A stretch of 64,000 bases of DNA. Origin: UBA2336 sp964419145. GTDB lineage: Bacteria > Bacteroidota > Bacteroidia > Cytophagales > Cyclobacteriaceae. Shown one piece after another: positions 50,625 through 59,322 of this stretch (position 1 is the stretch's first letter; every line of letters starts with the position of its first letter). The notes beneath the pieces are model-generated. The model had not been told where the DNA came from and ran no database searches. It saw nothing but the letters and a program-made list of their open reading frames with translations. Both the position numbers and the translations under genes were made by a program. The stretch spans positions 620,001-684,000 of the forward strand of contig CAYQOM010000001.1 of the NCBI GenBank assembly GCA_964419145.1. The letters run 5' to 3'.

Positions 50625-50628
50625 CAGC

Positions 50629-51486
50629 GTGAAACCCGCCTATATAACGGATGCCTTTTTACGGCAGTTTATCTCACAAGCCTTTAGTGAAGATGTTGGC
50701 GATGGAGATCATTCTACGTTAGCCTCAATTCCTGAATCAGCCACGGGTAAAGCCCGACTTTTGGTAAAAGATGATGGCATACTGGCGGGAGTGGAATTGG
50801 CCATTGAGATTTTCAGGCATTATGACCTTAAGCTCGAAGTGGAGCAATTACTCGCTGACGGAGCTGCGGTAAAAAGAGGTGATGTGGCATTTACTGTTTC
50901 TGGCGCTATTCGCTCCATCCTTACCACCGAGCGACTTGTGCTAAACTGCATGCAGCGCATGAGCGGCATAGCCACCACTACCAATCGGTTGGTAAAACTG
51001 GTTGCCGGAACGGGAGCGCAATTACTGGACACGCGAAAAACCACACCCAATTTTCGCTTGCTTGAAAAGTGGGCTGTATTACTGGGTGGAGGGGCCAACC
51101 ACCGCATGGGCCTTTACGACATGATTATGTTGAAGGATAATCATATTGATGGGGCGGGGGGCATAGAGCAGGCAATCAATCGAACAAAAGACTATCTTCG
51201 CACCTCCAAAAAAGACCTGAAGATTGAAATTGAAACCCGCAACCTGGATGAGGTGCGGGAGGTTTTACGGGTAGGAGGGGTGGATATCATAATGCTCGAT
51301 AATATGAGCCTGAAGGACATGAAAACAGCGGTGGCGTTAATAAACAACGAGTATAAAACAGAAGCCAGTGGAGGAATTACGGAAGAAACCATTCGTAAAG
51401 TTGCCATGTGTGGCGTTGATTATATTTCAGTAGGCGCCCTCACACATTCCTTTAAAAGCCTCGACTTGAGTCTGAAAATGTATTAA
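50629..51486 (+). CDS. nadC: Nicotinate-nucleotide pyrophosphorylase (carboxylating)
   Basis: 285 residues from the GTG at 50629; the longer TTG frame (50599) begins upstream of the -7 box and is rejected. Quinolinate phosphoribosyltransferase of de novo NAD synthesis. SEDVGDGDHSTLASIPESA (~17-35), ERLVLNCMQRMSGIAT, DTRKTTPNFRLLEKWAV, GGGANHRMGLYDMIMLKDNHI and the phosphate-binding tail EASGGITEETIRKVAMCGVDYISVGALTH. Length is normal. The other NAD enzyme here is NadK at 61086. Confidence 0.95.
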   Translation: MKPAYITDAFLRQFISQAFSEDVGDGDHSTLASIPESATGKARLLVKDDGILAGVELAIEIFRHYDLKLEVEQLLADGAAVKRGDVAFTVSGAIRSILTTERLVLNCMQRMSGIATTTNRLVKLVAGTGAQLLDTRKTTPNFRLLEKWAVLLGGGANHRMGLYDMIMLKDNHIDGAGGIEQAINRTKDYLRTSKKDLKIEIETRNLDEVREVLRVGGVDIIMLDNMSLKDMKTAVALINNEYKTEASGGITEETIRKVAMCGVDYISVGALTHSFKSLDLSLKMY

Positions 51487-51507
51487 GAAAAGAAGTTACA
51501 GGAGATT

Positions 51508-51984
51508 ATGATCGTTAAAACAAAAAATTACAAACTCGAAAAGAAAACCTATATCCGGTTAGCCCTTAAAAATATTTTGAAGCAGCAGGGTTGGATAGCG
51601 TTGCTGGGTGCATTGGCCATTAGTGCCGGCTATTTTTGGATTCCCAGCATTTGGTGGTTTATTGGCGCGTTTATCGGGTTGGGGTTGTACTTACTATTTT
51701 GGTGGATACAGTTTTTTGGCGTGACGCAGTTGGAGCAAGGCAAAATGTTATTCGAAAAGTTTTCGTACGAGATTAGCAGTCAGCAGATATTGATGAAAAT
51801 TAATCCGCGTGAAGGAATGCCCATGAAATGGGATCAGATAAAAAAAGCGGCCATCGGAAAGGATTACTTCGTGTTGTTTGTGAACAAAGCACAGATGATA
51901 TACCTGCCGTTCAAAATTTTCAATACCGAGAATGAACGGAAATTTCTGACCAGTATTTTAAAGACAAAAGGTTACGTGAAGTAA
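51508..51984 (+). CDS. YcxB-like membrane protein
   Basis: 158 residues. Two transmembrane helices at ~29-48 and ~50-70 (WIALLGALAISAGYFWIPS; WWFIGAFIGLGLYLLFWWI), then a cytoplasmic beta domain: FEKFSYEISSQQILMKINPREGMPMKWDQIKKAAIGKDYFVLFV and IYLPFKIFNTENERKFL. Typical YcxB-like (PF14317) pattern. Function unknown. It lies 21 bases after nadC and 16 before recX, so probably the same transcript. Confidence 0.8.
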   Translation: MIVKTKNYKLEKKTYIRLALKNILKQQGWIALLGALAISAGYFWIPSIWWFIGAFIGLGLYLLFWWIQFFGVTQLEQGKMLFEKFSYEISSQQILMKINPREGMPMKWDQIKKAAIGKDYFVLFVNKAQMIYLPFKIFNTENERKFLTSILKTKGYVK

Positions 51985-52000
51985 TCGACACGTTGCCTCC

Positions 52001-52474
52001 ATGTCGAAAAGACTTTCACCGGAAGAGGCTAAAGTAAAAATACTTCGGTATTGTGCATACCAGGAGCGCTCCCACCAAGAGGTGAAAGACAAGCTTTATT
52101 CGTTTGGACTCTATTCATCCGATGTAAACGAAATCATCTCCTATTTAATAACGGAAGGCTTCCTGAATGAAGAACGTTACGCCAAAGCTTTTGTGGGTGG
52201 CAAATTCCGGATGAAGAAGTGGGGCAGACTAAAAATTGTCCGCGAATTGGAGGGCAAAGGGCTAACCACAAATTGCATCCGCATTGGGTTACGTGAAATT
52301 AATCAGGCCGATTATCTCAAGTCATTGCAATCCATCATTCAGAAAAAATCGGAAGAGATTGATGAACCAAACCTGTTTGCAAAGCGAAACAGAGTAGCTC
52401 GTTTTGCGATGCAAAAAGGATATGAGCCTGAGTTGGTTTGGCGCGAAGTAAAAGAACTTCTGCCCGATCGCTGA
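52001..52474 (+). CDS. recX: RecX family regulatory protein
   Basis: 157 residues. Three-helix repeats of the RecX type: AKVKILRYCAYQERSHQEVKDKL (~10-32), SDVNEIISYLITEGFLNEERYAKAFV and FRMKKWGRLKIVRELEGKGL. RecX inhibits RecA filament growth. recA is not in the window. Follows the YcxB-like gene closely. Confidence 0.9.
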   Translation: MSKRLSPEEAKVKILRYCAYQERSHQEVKDKLYSFGLYSSDVNEIISYLITEGFLNEERYAKAFVGGKFRMKKWGRLKIVRELEGKGLTTNCIRIGLREINQADYLKSLQSIIQKKSEEIDEPNLFAKRNRVARFAMQKGYEPELVWREVKELLPDR

Positions 52475-52509
52475 TTGTCAACACCCCGACATTTTGTGCA
52501 TAAACAAAC

Positions 52510-52523
52510 ACCCAATTTTGGGT
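52510..52523. other. Small palindrome upstream of the YHS gene
   Basis: ACCCAA-TT-TTGGGT, 6-base arms, 19 bases before the ATG at 52542. A short dyad in a promoter region; could bind a regulator, but such sequences also arise by chance. Confidence 0.35.
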
Positions 52524-52541
52524 ATCAACGTTTAAGCCAAT

Positions 52542-52997
52542 ATGCGACATACACTTCTTAGCCTTGTTCTCCTGTTGTCACTGACTGTTGTCACGGCACA
52601 ATCGACAACCAGAGTTAAAGAATTCAACCTTTCAAAAGGAATTGCGATTGGTGGTTATGATCCCGTCAGCTACTTTGATGGAAAACCAGTGATGGGAAAG
52701 GCCGACCAGGAGCATGAGCACCTTGGTGTTCGCTATTGGTTCAGCTCTTCAAAAAACCTATCCCGATTTAAAGAGAGCCCCGATAAGTACGAACCAGTTT
52801 ATGGAGGTTGGTGCGCATATGCGATGGGGGAATCGGGAGAAAAAGTTAAGATTGATCCATTGACCTATAAGATTCTAAACGGAAGACTTTACCTCTTCTA
52901 TAATTTCTGGGGCAACAATACCCTTCAGGATTGGAATAAGGATGAGCAACAACTTAAGCAAGCAGCCGACCGAAACTGGAAGAAATTCGTACAATAG
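52542..52997 (+). CDS. YHS-domain secreted protein
   Basis: 151 residues. Signal peptide (1-20, ending VTAQ). A YHS-like segment follows: IAIGGYDPVSYFDGKPVMGKADQEH, RYWFSSSKNLSRFKESPDKYEPVYGGWCAYAMG, with Cys in GGWCAYAMGESGE. YHS proteins of this GYDPVSYF type are common exported proteins of Bacteroidota and Proteobacteria; a metal-binding role is suspected but not shown. The C-terminus has WNKDEQQLKQAADRNWKKF. Its stop lies 6 bases before the longest frame of the next gene. Confidence 0.9.
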   Translation: MRHTLLSLVLLLSLTVVTAQSTTRVKEFNLSKGIAIGGYDPVSYFDGKPVMGKADQEHEHLGVRYWFSSSKNLSRFKESPDKYEPVYGGWCAYAMGESGEKVKIDPLTYKILNGRLYLFYNFWGNNTLQDWNKDEQQLKQAADRNWKKFVQ

Positions 52998-53061
52998 CCG
53001 CCTGTGTATGGCTTTTACCGATTGTTCACAGCTGCACTTTATTTTCTCCTGTTCTTTAAAC

Positions 53062-53069
53062 TATATTTG
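53062..53069 (+). promoter_or_regulatory. -7 box for the DinB-like gene
   Basis: TATATTTG, exact consensus, ending 18 bases before the ATG at 53088. A TTTA at about 53038-53041 is 20 bases upstream as a poor -33. It decides the start: the frame from 53004 would run across the box. Confidence 0.6.
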
Positions 53070-53087
53070 TCAAATTCACCGTTCCCT

Positions 53088-53603
53088 ATGAACCTTCAAT
53101 CGGCCTGTACAGGCATCTTAGGTCAGCTTACCGAATTGGTAAAGCAACTTTCCGAGCAGGATTTCACCAGGCCTATACCAACGCTTAGTCAATCCTCCAT
53201 AGGGCAGCACCTCCGGCACACGCTTGAGTTTTTTGTTTGCCTGGAGCATGGATTTGAACGCGGAGTGGTTAATTATGATAAGCGAGCGCATGACAAATTA
53301 ATTGAAACCGATAAGTTTATTGCGCTGTCGGTTTTGGAGCGCATTAGTGATTTTATAGCGAAGCAGCATGCAAACACTCCACTAAAGCTTGAGGTGGGAT
53401 ATGACCTGAGCAAAGAAGACTTTGTTACGGTTGATTCAAATTACCAACGCGAGCTCATTTACAACATTGAGCATGCGGTTCATCACATGGCCATCATGAA
53501 AATTGGTGTGCGCGAGGCAGCTCCTTATGTCGCTCTTCCCCCCGACTTTGGCGTAGCGGCTTCCACCATTCGTTACCAGGAAACAACCACGGCACACTCG
53601 TAA
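53088..53603 (+). CDS. DinB-like four-helix-bundle protein
   Basis: 171 residues from the ATG at 53088; the longer frame (53004) contains the promoter and is rejected. Metal-binding His positions of the DinB fold: SIGQHLRHTLEFFVCLEHGFERG (~40-62) and NIEHAVHHMAIMKIGVRE (~122-139). DinB-like proteins in Bacteroidota include thiol-dependent transferases; the activity is unknown. Followed by the ATP-grasp gene with 6 bases between stop and ATG. Confidence 0.85.
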   Translation: MNLQSACTGILGQLTELVKQLSEQDFTRPIPTLSQSSIGQHLRHTLEFFVCLEHGFERGVVNYDKRAHDKLIETDKFIALSVLERISDFIAKQHANTPLKLEVGYDLSKEDFVTVDSNYQRELIYNIEHAVHHMAIMKIGVREAAPYVALPPDFGVAASTIRYQETTTAHS

Positions 53604-53609
53604 AACTTC

Positions 53610-54653
53610 ATGCAGTTTGCACGAAGTATCTGGCGTAGCAATTTTTTTATCCGTCTCCGAAGTTGGGAGTATTGGCCTTTTGGTGTCGTTCAATTTCCAT
53701 TAATAATTTATTGGCTTTGGCTTTCACTTAAGGCGCGTTCGTTATTCTTTTTTTCAGCATCAAACCCGACCATACTTTTAGGTGGCATGTTTGGAGAATC
53801 AAAGTACGACATCCTTAAGCGCTTACCTGATCACCTGTTGCCCAAAACCCGATTGATTAAATTGCCGGCAACATCAGAAGAAGTTTTACAATTACTGAAA
53901 ACCGAGGGATTTTCCTTTCCGGTAATTTTCAAGCCCGACATTGGCGAACGTGGTTTTCGCGTGAAAAGAATTTGTACAAATGATGAGGCCATTCATTACC
54001 TCAACACCGCACCTGGTGATTTCATTGTACAGGAACTTCTTGAACTGCCGGTTGAGTGTGGTGTGTTTTACACGCGTTTCCCTGATGAAGAGAAAGGTAA
54101 GGTCACCTCATTGGTAATAAAGGAAATGCTTTCGGTAACAGGTGATGGTCAATCCTCCTTGCAGCAACTTATCCTGCATCATGATCGCGCCAAGCTTCAG
54201 TGGGACACGTTGAAGAATCAATGGACAGCACAATTGGCCGAGGTTCCCGGTAAAAATAAAACAGTCGAATTGAATTCAATCGGCAATCATTGCTTAGGCA
54301 CAAAATTTTTGAATGGCAATAACCACATTGATGATGAACTCTCGGCATCGTTCGATGCAATCAGTAAAACCATAGACGGATTTTATTTTGGACGGTTTGA
54401 TTTGAAATGCGCCTCGCTTGATGATTTGAAAAAGGGGAATGTGCAGATTATGGAGGTTAATGGTTGTGGTGCAGAGCCAGCACATATTTACCATCCGGGT
54501 TTTTCGCTTTGGAAAGCCTGGGGCGTTTTGTTTGTGCATTGGAAAAATTTGTATCGCATCAGTGTTCAGAATCACCGCAAGGGAATCCCTTACACGTCTT
54601 TCTCAGAAGGAAAGGAAATATACCGAAGATTCAGTGCCGCACTTAAGGCATAA
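53610..54653 (+). CDS. ATP-grasp superfamily protein
   Basis: 347 residues. N-terminus with one hydrophobic helix (~24-43, GVVQFPLIIYWLWLSLKA). The ATP-grasp body has FSFPVIFKPDIGERGFRVKRI (~96-116), DFIVQELLELPVECGVFYTRFPDE, and the metal-binding end FYFGRFDLKCASLDDLKKGNVQIMEVNGCGAEPAHIY. The D-Ala-D-Ala ligase type fold is retained, but the substrate is unknown. It ends at a strong terminator. Confidence 0.82.
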   Translation: MQFARSIWRSNFFIRLRSWEYWPFGVVQFPLIIYWLWLSLKARSLFFFSASNPTILLGGMFGESKYDILKRLPDHLLPKTRLIKLPATSEEVLQLLKTEGFSFPVIFKPDIGERGFRVKRICTNDEAIHYLNTAPGDFIVQELLELPVECGVFYTRFPDEEKGKVTSLVIKEMLSVTGDGQSSLQQLILHHDRAKLQWDTLKNQWTAQLAEVPGKNKTVELNSIGNHCLGTKFLNGNNHIDDELSASFDAISKTIDGFYFGRFDLKCASLDDLKKGNVQIMEVNGCGAEPAHIYHPGFSLWKAWGVLFVHWKNLYRISVQNHRKGIPYTSFSEGKEIYRRFSAALKA

Positions 54654-54654
54654 A

Positions 54655-54690
54655 AAAACCCCGGCTTTGCGACCGGGGTTTTGAATTTTT
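54655..54690. terminator. Bidirectional terminator
   Basis: CCCCGG arms (54659-54664 and 54673-54678) with flanking A/T pairing, 8-base loop, A-run in front and T-run behind. It lies between the convergent ATP-grasp gene (stop at 54653) and the OmpH gene (54705). Confidence 0.85.
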
Positions 54691-54704
54691 ATAAGTAATG
54701 TTTA

Positions 54705-55256
54705 CTAGTTCTTAGGAGGAGTTGTAGTAGCTGTTGGCTGAGGGGTGATGCCCATCTTTTTCAACACGAGGTCTGATATATCGGAAGCTTCATCTGCATA
54801 CAGCACAACATCCAGTCCGCTTAACTGGTTGGTTAAAATCATGGTGAAGCTGTTTTCTTTGGCAACATCTTCAATGGCTTTACCCACTTTGGTGTAAACG
54901 GGCTCCATCAGTTGCACTTGCTTGCGCTGCAGGTTTTCCTGAGAGTCTTGCTCCAGCTTTTGAATGTTTTGCTGAAGTTGTTGCAATTCGCGTTCCGTGT
55001 TTTGCTTTACAGCATCAGGAACGGTGGCACCAAAAGCCTGGTATTCCTGAAGTTTTTTCTGGAACTCAGCAACCTTGGTATCGTATTGTTTTTTCAGTTG
55101 TGCCTGTAATGTTTGAAGTTCAGTTTCAATTTGCTTGGCTTCAGGCATCTGGCTGAAAATATATTCAACATCAGCAAAGCCGATTTTTGTAGTTGCCTGT
55201 CCATAAGTCACCAGCGCGGTAAATCCGAATGCCAGCAGAAAAACGATTTTTTTCAT
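54705..55256 (-). CDS. OmpH/Skp-like periplasmic chaperone (second copy)
   Basis: 183 residues. Signal peptide (1-20, ending TYGQ), then IGFADVEYIFSQMPEAKQIETELQ, a long coiled coil (~40-115, QLKKQYDTKVAEFQKKLQEYQ to ENLQRKQVQ), then VYTKVGKAIEDVAKENSFTMIL and a Thr/Pro tail. Skp-type chaperones carry unfolded outer-membrane proteins to BamA. It is 24 bases downstream of the first OmpH gene. Confidence 0.9.
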   Translation of the reverse strand: MKKIVFLLAFGFTALVTYGQATTKIGFADVEYIFSQMPEAKQIETELQTLQAQLKKQYDTKVAEFQKKLQEYQAFGATVPDAVKQNTERELQQLQQNIQKLEQDSQENLQRKQVQLMEPVYTKVGKAIEDVAKENSFTMILTNQLSGLDVVLYADEASDISDLVLKKMGITPQPTATTTPPKN

Positions 55257-55280
55257 CTCAGTAAAATTTATTCAGTTTAG

Positions 55281-55817
55281 TTAATTCTTAATCTTATCAT
55301 TTGGGTCACCCAATCCCAACTCATCCAGTACAAAGTCGGTGTAGTCATATCGCGGGTCGGTGTAAATCATCACCAACTCCCCCGATTTATCAAACACAAT
55401 GGCCAGGTTATTTTGTTTGGCCACTTTGTCTACTGCGTCCCACACTTTATCCTGCACAGGTTTTATCAATTCAGCTTTTTTCAGGAAGAACAACCCATCG
55501 AAACCAAAAACCTTGTTCTGATACACTTTGAGTTCTTCTTCTTTCTTCTTTATGGATTCAGTTCGTTCTTTCCGCATCTCTTCAGTCAACAGCACTTGCT
55601 CCGCCTGAAGGGCGCTGTACATGGACTCAATTTCCTTAGCCATGCCTTGAATTTCCTTAGTCCACAATTCGGATAACCGGTTTATTTCATCCTGTGCCTT
55701 TTTATACTCGGGCATTTTATTCAGAATGAAATCCGTGTCAATGTATCCGAACCTCTGAGCATTGACAAAATTCAGGCCGAAAATGAGAAAAAATATTGTA
55801 ATAAGGTAAAACCGCAT
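55281..55817 (-). CDS. OmpH/Skp-like periplasmic chaperone (first copy)
   Basis: 178 residues. Signal peptide (1-20), then RFGYIDTDFILNKMPEYKKAQDEINRLS, coiled coil with repeated Glu/Lys (KERTESIKKKEEELKVYQNKV), then VWDAVDKVAKQNNLAIVFDKSGELVMIY and an acidic C-terminus. Lies 3 bases after bamA, an arrangement common in Bacteroidota. The two OmpH genes are diverged, suggesting different clients. Confidence 0.9.
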   Translation of the reverse strand: MRFYLITIFFLIFGLNFVNAQRFGYIDTDFILNKMPEYKKAQDEINRLSELWTKEIQGMAKEIESMYSALQAEQVLLTEEMRKERTESIKKKEEELKVYQNKVFGFDGLFFLKKAELIKPVQDKVWDAVDKVAKQNNLAIVFDKSGELVMIYTDPRYDYTDFVLDELGLGDPNDKIKN

Positions 55818-55820
55818 TTT

Positions 55821-58505
55821 TTAACGGATTTGCTGTCCAATAGTAAACTGGAATTTAGCTCCACTTCGCTGATTGGGGCTGCCCAGCGGGAACGGATCAA
55901 ATCCATAGCCCCAGTTCAGTCCAATCAGGCCGAATGCCGGCATGAAGATACGGGCGCCAAAACCAGCCGTTTTGTACATACTAAACGGATTAAAGTCTTC
56001 ATAATTATTCCAGTTGTTACCGGCCTCTGCAAAAACAAAACCATAAATGGTGGCCGCATTGCCGGTTGTTACCGGGTAACGAAGTTCAAGCCCGAATTTG
56101 TCATAAACAATACCCCCGCGCACGGATGTTCCCAGGTTATTGTACGGGGGCGTTATCTGGTTGTCATCATATCCGCGTAAAGCAATAATGTCCTGACCAA
56201 GTACAAATGCTCCAAAACCACCAGCAAGACCAGCACCTCCAAGATAGAAGCGTTCAAAAGGGGTATATTCAACTTTGGTTGAATAACGGCCAATGAAACC
56301 AAAATGGGCCTTTGCTTCAAGTACTAACTTGTTCTTACGATCAAGCGAAATGTAGTACTTGGCATCGAACATCCACTTGTGGTACTCAACCCACTTGTTA
56401 AGCTGTTGTGGTGTAGCCTCTTCATAATTCAACTTGCTCCAGGAAGAGTATGGAGGTGTAAACGTTGCGCTTAATGAAATTTCTGATCCTTGTGTTGGAT
56501 ACATCGGGCTGTCAACACTTCTTCTTGCCAGGGTAGTGTTGAACGTAAAGCTGTTCGCTACGCAATCCGGACAACCGGGTATGTAGTTGGGAGCATTCTC
56601 CAATGTATAAACCGAATACGATAATGAGTTTGTGAGTGTAAAATAGTTATCAGGCCACTCCAGTAATTTACCTAAACCGATGGTGATGTTGTCAACTTTA
56701 AGTACGGAGTTCAGATCAAAGAAACTGGTTGCGCCCTGACCGGCAAAACGCGAAATGGATTTATTGGCACTTACTGAAAGTGATTGAGGTTTGCGGCCAC
56801 CGAGCCATGGCTCTGTAAATGAAATGCTATAGTTCTGAAAGTTTCTTCCGTTAGCCTGAACACGCAATGATAACCGCTGGCCATCGCCTACCGGTAGTGG
56901 TCTCCATTTTTTTGGATAGGGAATATTGCGCAGTGAGAAGTTGTTAAACGTTAACCCAAGTGTTCCGACAAAACCAAAGGCTCCACCCCAACCTCCGGAA
57001 AGTTCAATCTGGTCGTTTGATTGTTCTTCTACCGTCCATTCAATATCAACAGTAGCATTGGCTGGGTTCGGCATCATGTTCTGTCCGATGGTTTGTGGAT
57101 TGAAATAGCCGAGCTGACCCAATTTCTGTTGCGTTCGGATGATATCTGAACGTCTGAATTTTTGCCCCGGAATGGTGCTTAACTCCCTGCGAATAACATG
57201 GTCGCTGGTTCGGTCGTTACCGGAAATGGTTACTTCGTTTATGGTTGCTTGTTCACCTTCACGAATACGCATTTCAACATCAATCGAATCACCAACAACA
57301 GCTACTTCAACATCATTAATCTGAAAGAAAAGGTAACCATCATCCATGTACAGTCCGCTGATATCTGGCCCTTTCGGGTTGAAGGTGAGTTTTCTGGTGA
57401 TCATTTCACGGTTGTACACATCACCTTTTTTAATGCCGAGTATGGCATTCAGGGTTTTTTCGTTGTGGATGTAGTTGCCCGTCCAGATGATGTTGCGGAA
57501 ATAGTATTTCGGCCCTTCATCAATGACCAGATCAATGTTGATGGTGCGCTTGTTGTACCGGTAAAGCGTATCCATCACAATCTCTGCATCGCGGTATCCT
57601 TTGGAATTATAATGTTCAATGATTTTCTTTTTGTCTTCTTCAAATTCGCTTTGAATAAATTTCGAACCCTTGAAAACATTTAGTTTAATGTTGTCGCTGA
57701 AGAATTCCTTCACATCGCGCCAGCTTGCCGGGTGCGACTCGGTGAAATATGTTTTTACATCGCGTGGTTTGAGGTTAAATACTTTTTTGATAAGCGTACG
57801 GTGCAGGGCAAAACGGGGATGCTCAGCCGTTTTTTTCATCTGCTTTTTGATTTTACCGTCTGCAATATTTTCGTTCCCAGTTATGGAGATCTTGTTGATC
57901 TTCACTTTGGAGTTGGTGTTCACAGCAATTTTCATGCGTATACCATCCGTGGCAATGGTATCGCGCTCCTGCAAAATTTTTACTTCGGTATTTAAAAAGC
58001 CCTTCTTCACAAAAAATTTCTTTACCGCTATTTCGGTATTGCGAAGCATGGCATCGTTTACAATTTTTCCACGGATAAGGGTAAGTTCTTCTTTCAAGGA
58101 TGATTCCTGGCCTTTGCTGATGCCGGTGAAGTAAAAGTTGGTAAGCCGAGGTCGTTCAGCCATTTTAATTTCAAGCCAAACATTTTCGCCTTCAATTTTC
58201 TGAACACCAATGGTAACGTCACCAACAAGTCCGTGATTCCATAACCTGCGTATGGCGTTGGAGATGGCATCTCCCGGGATTTTTATTTTATCGCCAATGC
58301 GCAATCCCGTAAGGGAAATCATGGCATTCTTATCCAGAATGTTTAACCCGGTAACTTCAATGCCGGCAATAACGTATTCAGCCGGATTAGCATAGTTCAG
58401 GTTATCGGTAGGTGATGATTGGCTGGCGCGGCTCCTGCGAAACTGAGCCATGGTGTCAAGTCCAACTAACAGGAGGAAAAAAATCAGAATACTCGTTCTC
58501 ATCAT
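55821..58505 (-). CDS. bamA: Outer-membrane assembly protein BamA
   Basis: 894 residues. Signal peptide, then five POTRA-like domains (~45-480): AGIEVTGLNILDKNAMISLTGLRIGD, PRLTNFYFTGISKGQESSLKEE, KINKISITGNENIADGKI, GPKYYFRNIIWTGNYIHNEKT and ATINEVTISGNDRTSDHVIRREL. The Omp85 barrel (~560-894) has the lid-loop motif region FFDLNSVLKVDNITIGLG and a C-terminal strand ending FQFTIGQQIR. Inserts outer-membrane beta-barrels. Directly preceded by uppS. Confidence 0.95.
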   Translation of the reverse strand: MMRTSILIFFLLLVGLDTMAQFRRSRASQSSPTDNLNYANPAEYVIAGIEVTGLNILDKNAMISLTGLRIGDKIKIPGDAISNAIRRLWNHGLVGDVTIGVQKIEGENVWLEIKMAERPRLTNFYFTGISKGQESSLKEELTLIRGKIVNDAMLRNTEIAVKKFFVKKGFLNTEVKILQERDTIATDGIRMKIAVNTNSKVKINKISITGNENIADGKIKKQMKKTAEHPRFALHRTLIKKVFNLKPRDVKTYFTESHPASWRDVKEFFSDNIKLNVFKGSKFIQSEFEEDKKKIIEHYNSKGYRDAEIVMDTLYRYNKRTINIDLVIDEGPKYYFRNIIWTGNYIHNEKTLNAILGIKKGDVYNREMITRKLTFNPKGPDISGLYMDDGYLFFQINDVEVAVVGDSIDVEMRIREGEQATINEVTISGNDRTSDHVIRRELSTIPGQKFRRSDIIRTQQKLGQLGYFNPQTIGQNMMPNPANATVDIEWTVEEQSNDQIELSGGWGGAFGFVGTLGLTFNNFSLRNIPYPKKWRPLPVGDGQRLSLRVQANGRNFQNYSISFTEPWLGGRKPQSLSVSANKSISRFAGQGATSFFDLNSVLKVDNITIGLGKLLEWPDNYFTLTNSLSYSVYTLENAPNYIPGCPDCVANSFTFNTTLARRSVDSPMYPTQGSEISLSATFTPPYSSWSKLNYEEATPQQLNKWVEYHKWMFDAKYYISLDRKNKLVLEAKAHFGFIGRYSTKVEYTPFERFYLGGAGLAGGFGAFVLGQDIIALRGYDDNQITPPYNNLGTSVRGGIVYDKFGLELRYPVTTGNAATIYGFVFAEAGNNWNNYEDFNPFSMYKTAGFGARIFMPAFGLIGLNWGYGFDPFPLGSPNQRSGAKFQFTIGQQIR

Positions 58506-59258
58506 TCAACTAACCGGATTCAATTGTTCACTTGTTTTACCAAACCTGCGTTCGCGCTGTTGGTATGACCAGATGGCTTCGTACAAATGTTCCTTTCGGA
58601 AATCGGGCCACAGGGTGGGTGTAATGTATAGCTCTGTGTAGGCAATTTGCCACAATAAAAAGTTACTGACGCGCATTTCTCCGCTGGTGCGGATGAGCAG
58701 CTCGGGGTCGGGAATGCCTGCAGTTTGTAAATGTTTGCCAATGCTTTCCTCTGTTATGGATTCCGGGTCCAACGATCCATTTTTAACTTCCTGCGCAATG
58801 GTTTTTACAGCTTCCTTAAGCTCCCATCTTCCGCTGTAGCTTAAGGCAAGAATTACCGTAAGTCCGGTATTGTTTTTGGTCTCCTCCATGGCCCAGGCAA
58901 GGTTTTTCTGACAGTCCCCTGGTAGGTGTGATGTTTCTCCTATGGTAATTAGTTTTACCCGGTTCTCCATTAGCGACTTAATTTCTTCCTTCAGGGTATT
59001 TACCAACAACTCCATAAGGCCTTCAACCTCATCTTTTGGGCGGGACCAATTTTCGGTTGAAAAAGCATACAGGGTAAGGTATTTTACCCCGATTTCGCCA
59101 CATCCTTCGGTAACTTCCCGCACCGCCTTTACGGCATTTCGGTGGCCGAAAATGCGCATGGCGCCCTTCTTTTTAGCCCAACGGCCATTGCCATCCATAA
59201 TTACAGCAATGTGTTGAGGGACGTTATTAGGGTCAATATGTTCTTTAAAAGAAGCCAC
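58506..59258 (-). CDS. uppS: Isoprenyl transferase (undecaprenyl diphosphate synthase)
   Basis: 250 residues using GTG at 59258; the TTG frame to 59288 crosses the -7 box. Makes the C55 lipid carrier for peptidoglycan and LPS. HIAVIMDGNGRWAKKKGAMRIFGH (~17-40) with the catalytic Asp, LTLYAFSTENWSRPKDEVEGLM, LLIRTSGEMRVSNFLLWQIAYTELY (~182-206). Bacterial cis-prenyl-transferase motifs are complete. Its stop and the bamA start are adjacent. Confidence 0.94.
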   Translation of the reverse strand: MASFKEHIDPNNVPQHIAVIMDGNGRWAKKKGAMRIFGHRNAVKAVREVTEGCGEIGVKYLTLYAFSTENWSRPKDEVEGLMELLVNTLKEEIKSLMENRVKLITIGETSHLPGDCQKNLAWAMEETKNNTGLTVILALSYSGRWELKEAVKTIAQEVKNGSLDPESITEESIGKHLQTAGIPDPELLIRTSGEMRVSNFLLWQIAYTELYITPTLWPDFRKEHLYEAIWSYQQRERRFGKTSEQLNPVS

Positions 59259-59265
59259 AGGGGGC

Positions 59266-59273
59266 CAAAAATA
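59266..59273 (-). promoter_or_regulatory. -7 box for uppS
   Basis: TATTTTTG on the minus strand, exact consensus, 7 bases (GCCCCCT) before the GTG at 59258. Similar spacing to the deoxynucleoside kinase promoter. It may also drive bamA-ompH-ompH. Confidence 0.55.
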
Positions 59274-59322
59274 GCGTATTTTCAACAACTTCTATGTAAA
59301 TACCCGATTCGTTTTACCCCAG

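Noticed and set aside
53004..53087. N-terminal extension with hydrophobic residues for the DinB gene
   Set aside because: It contains the promoter (-7 at 53062-53069); DinB-like proteins do not carry such a leader.
54912..55676. Leu/Phe-rich frames opposite the OmpH genes
   Set aside because: Complements of Lys/Glu/Gln-rich coiled-coil codons, not membrane proteins.
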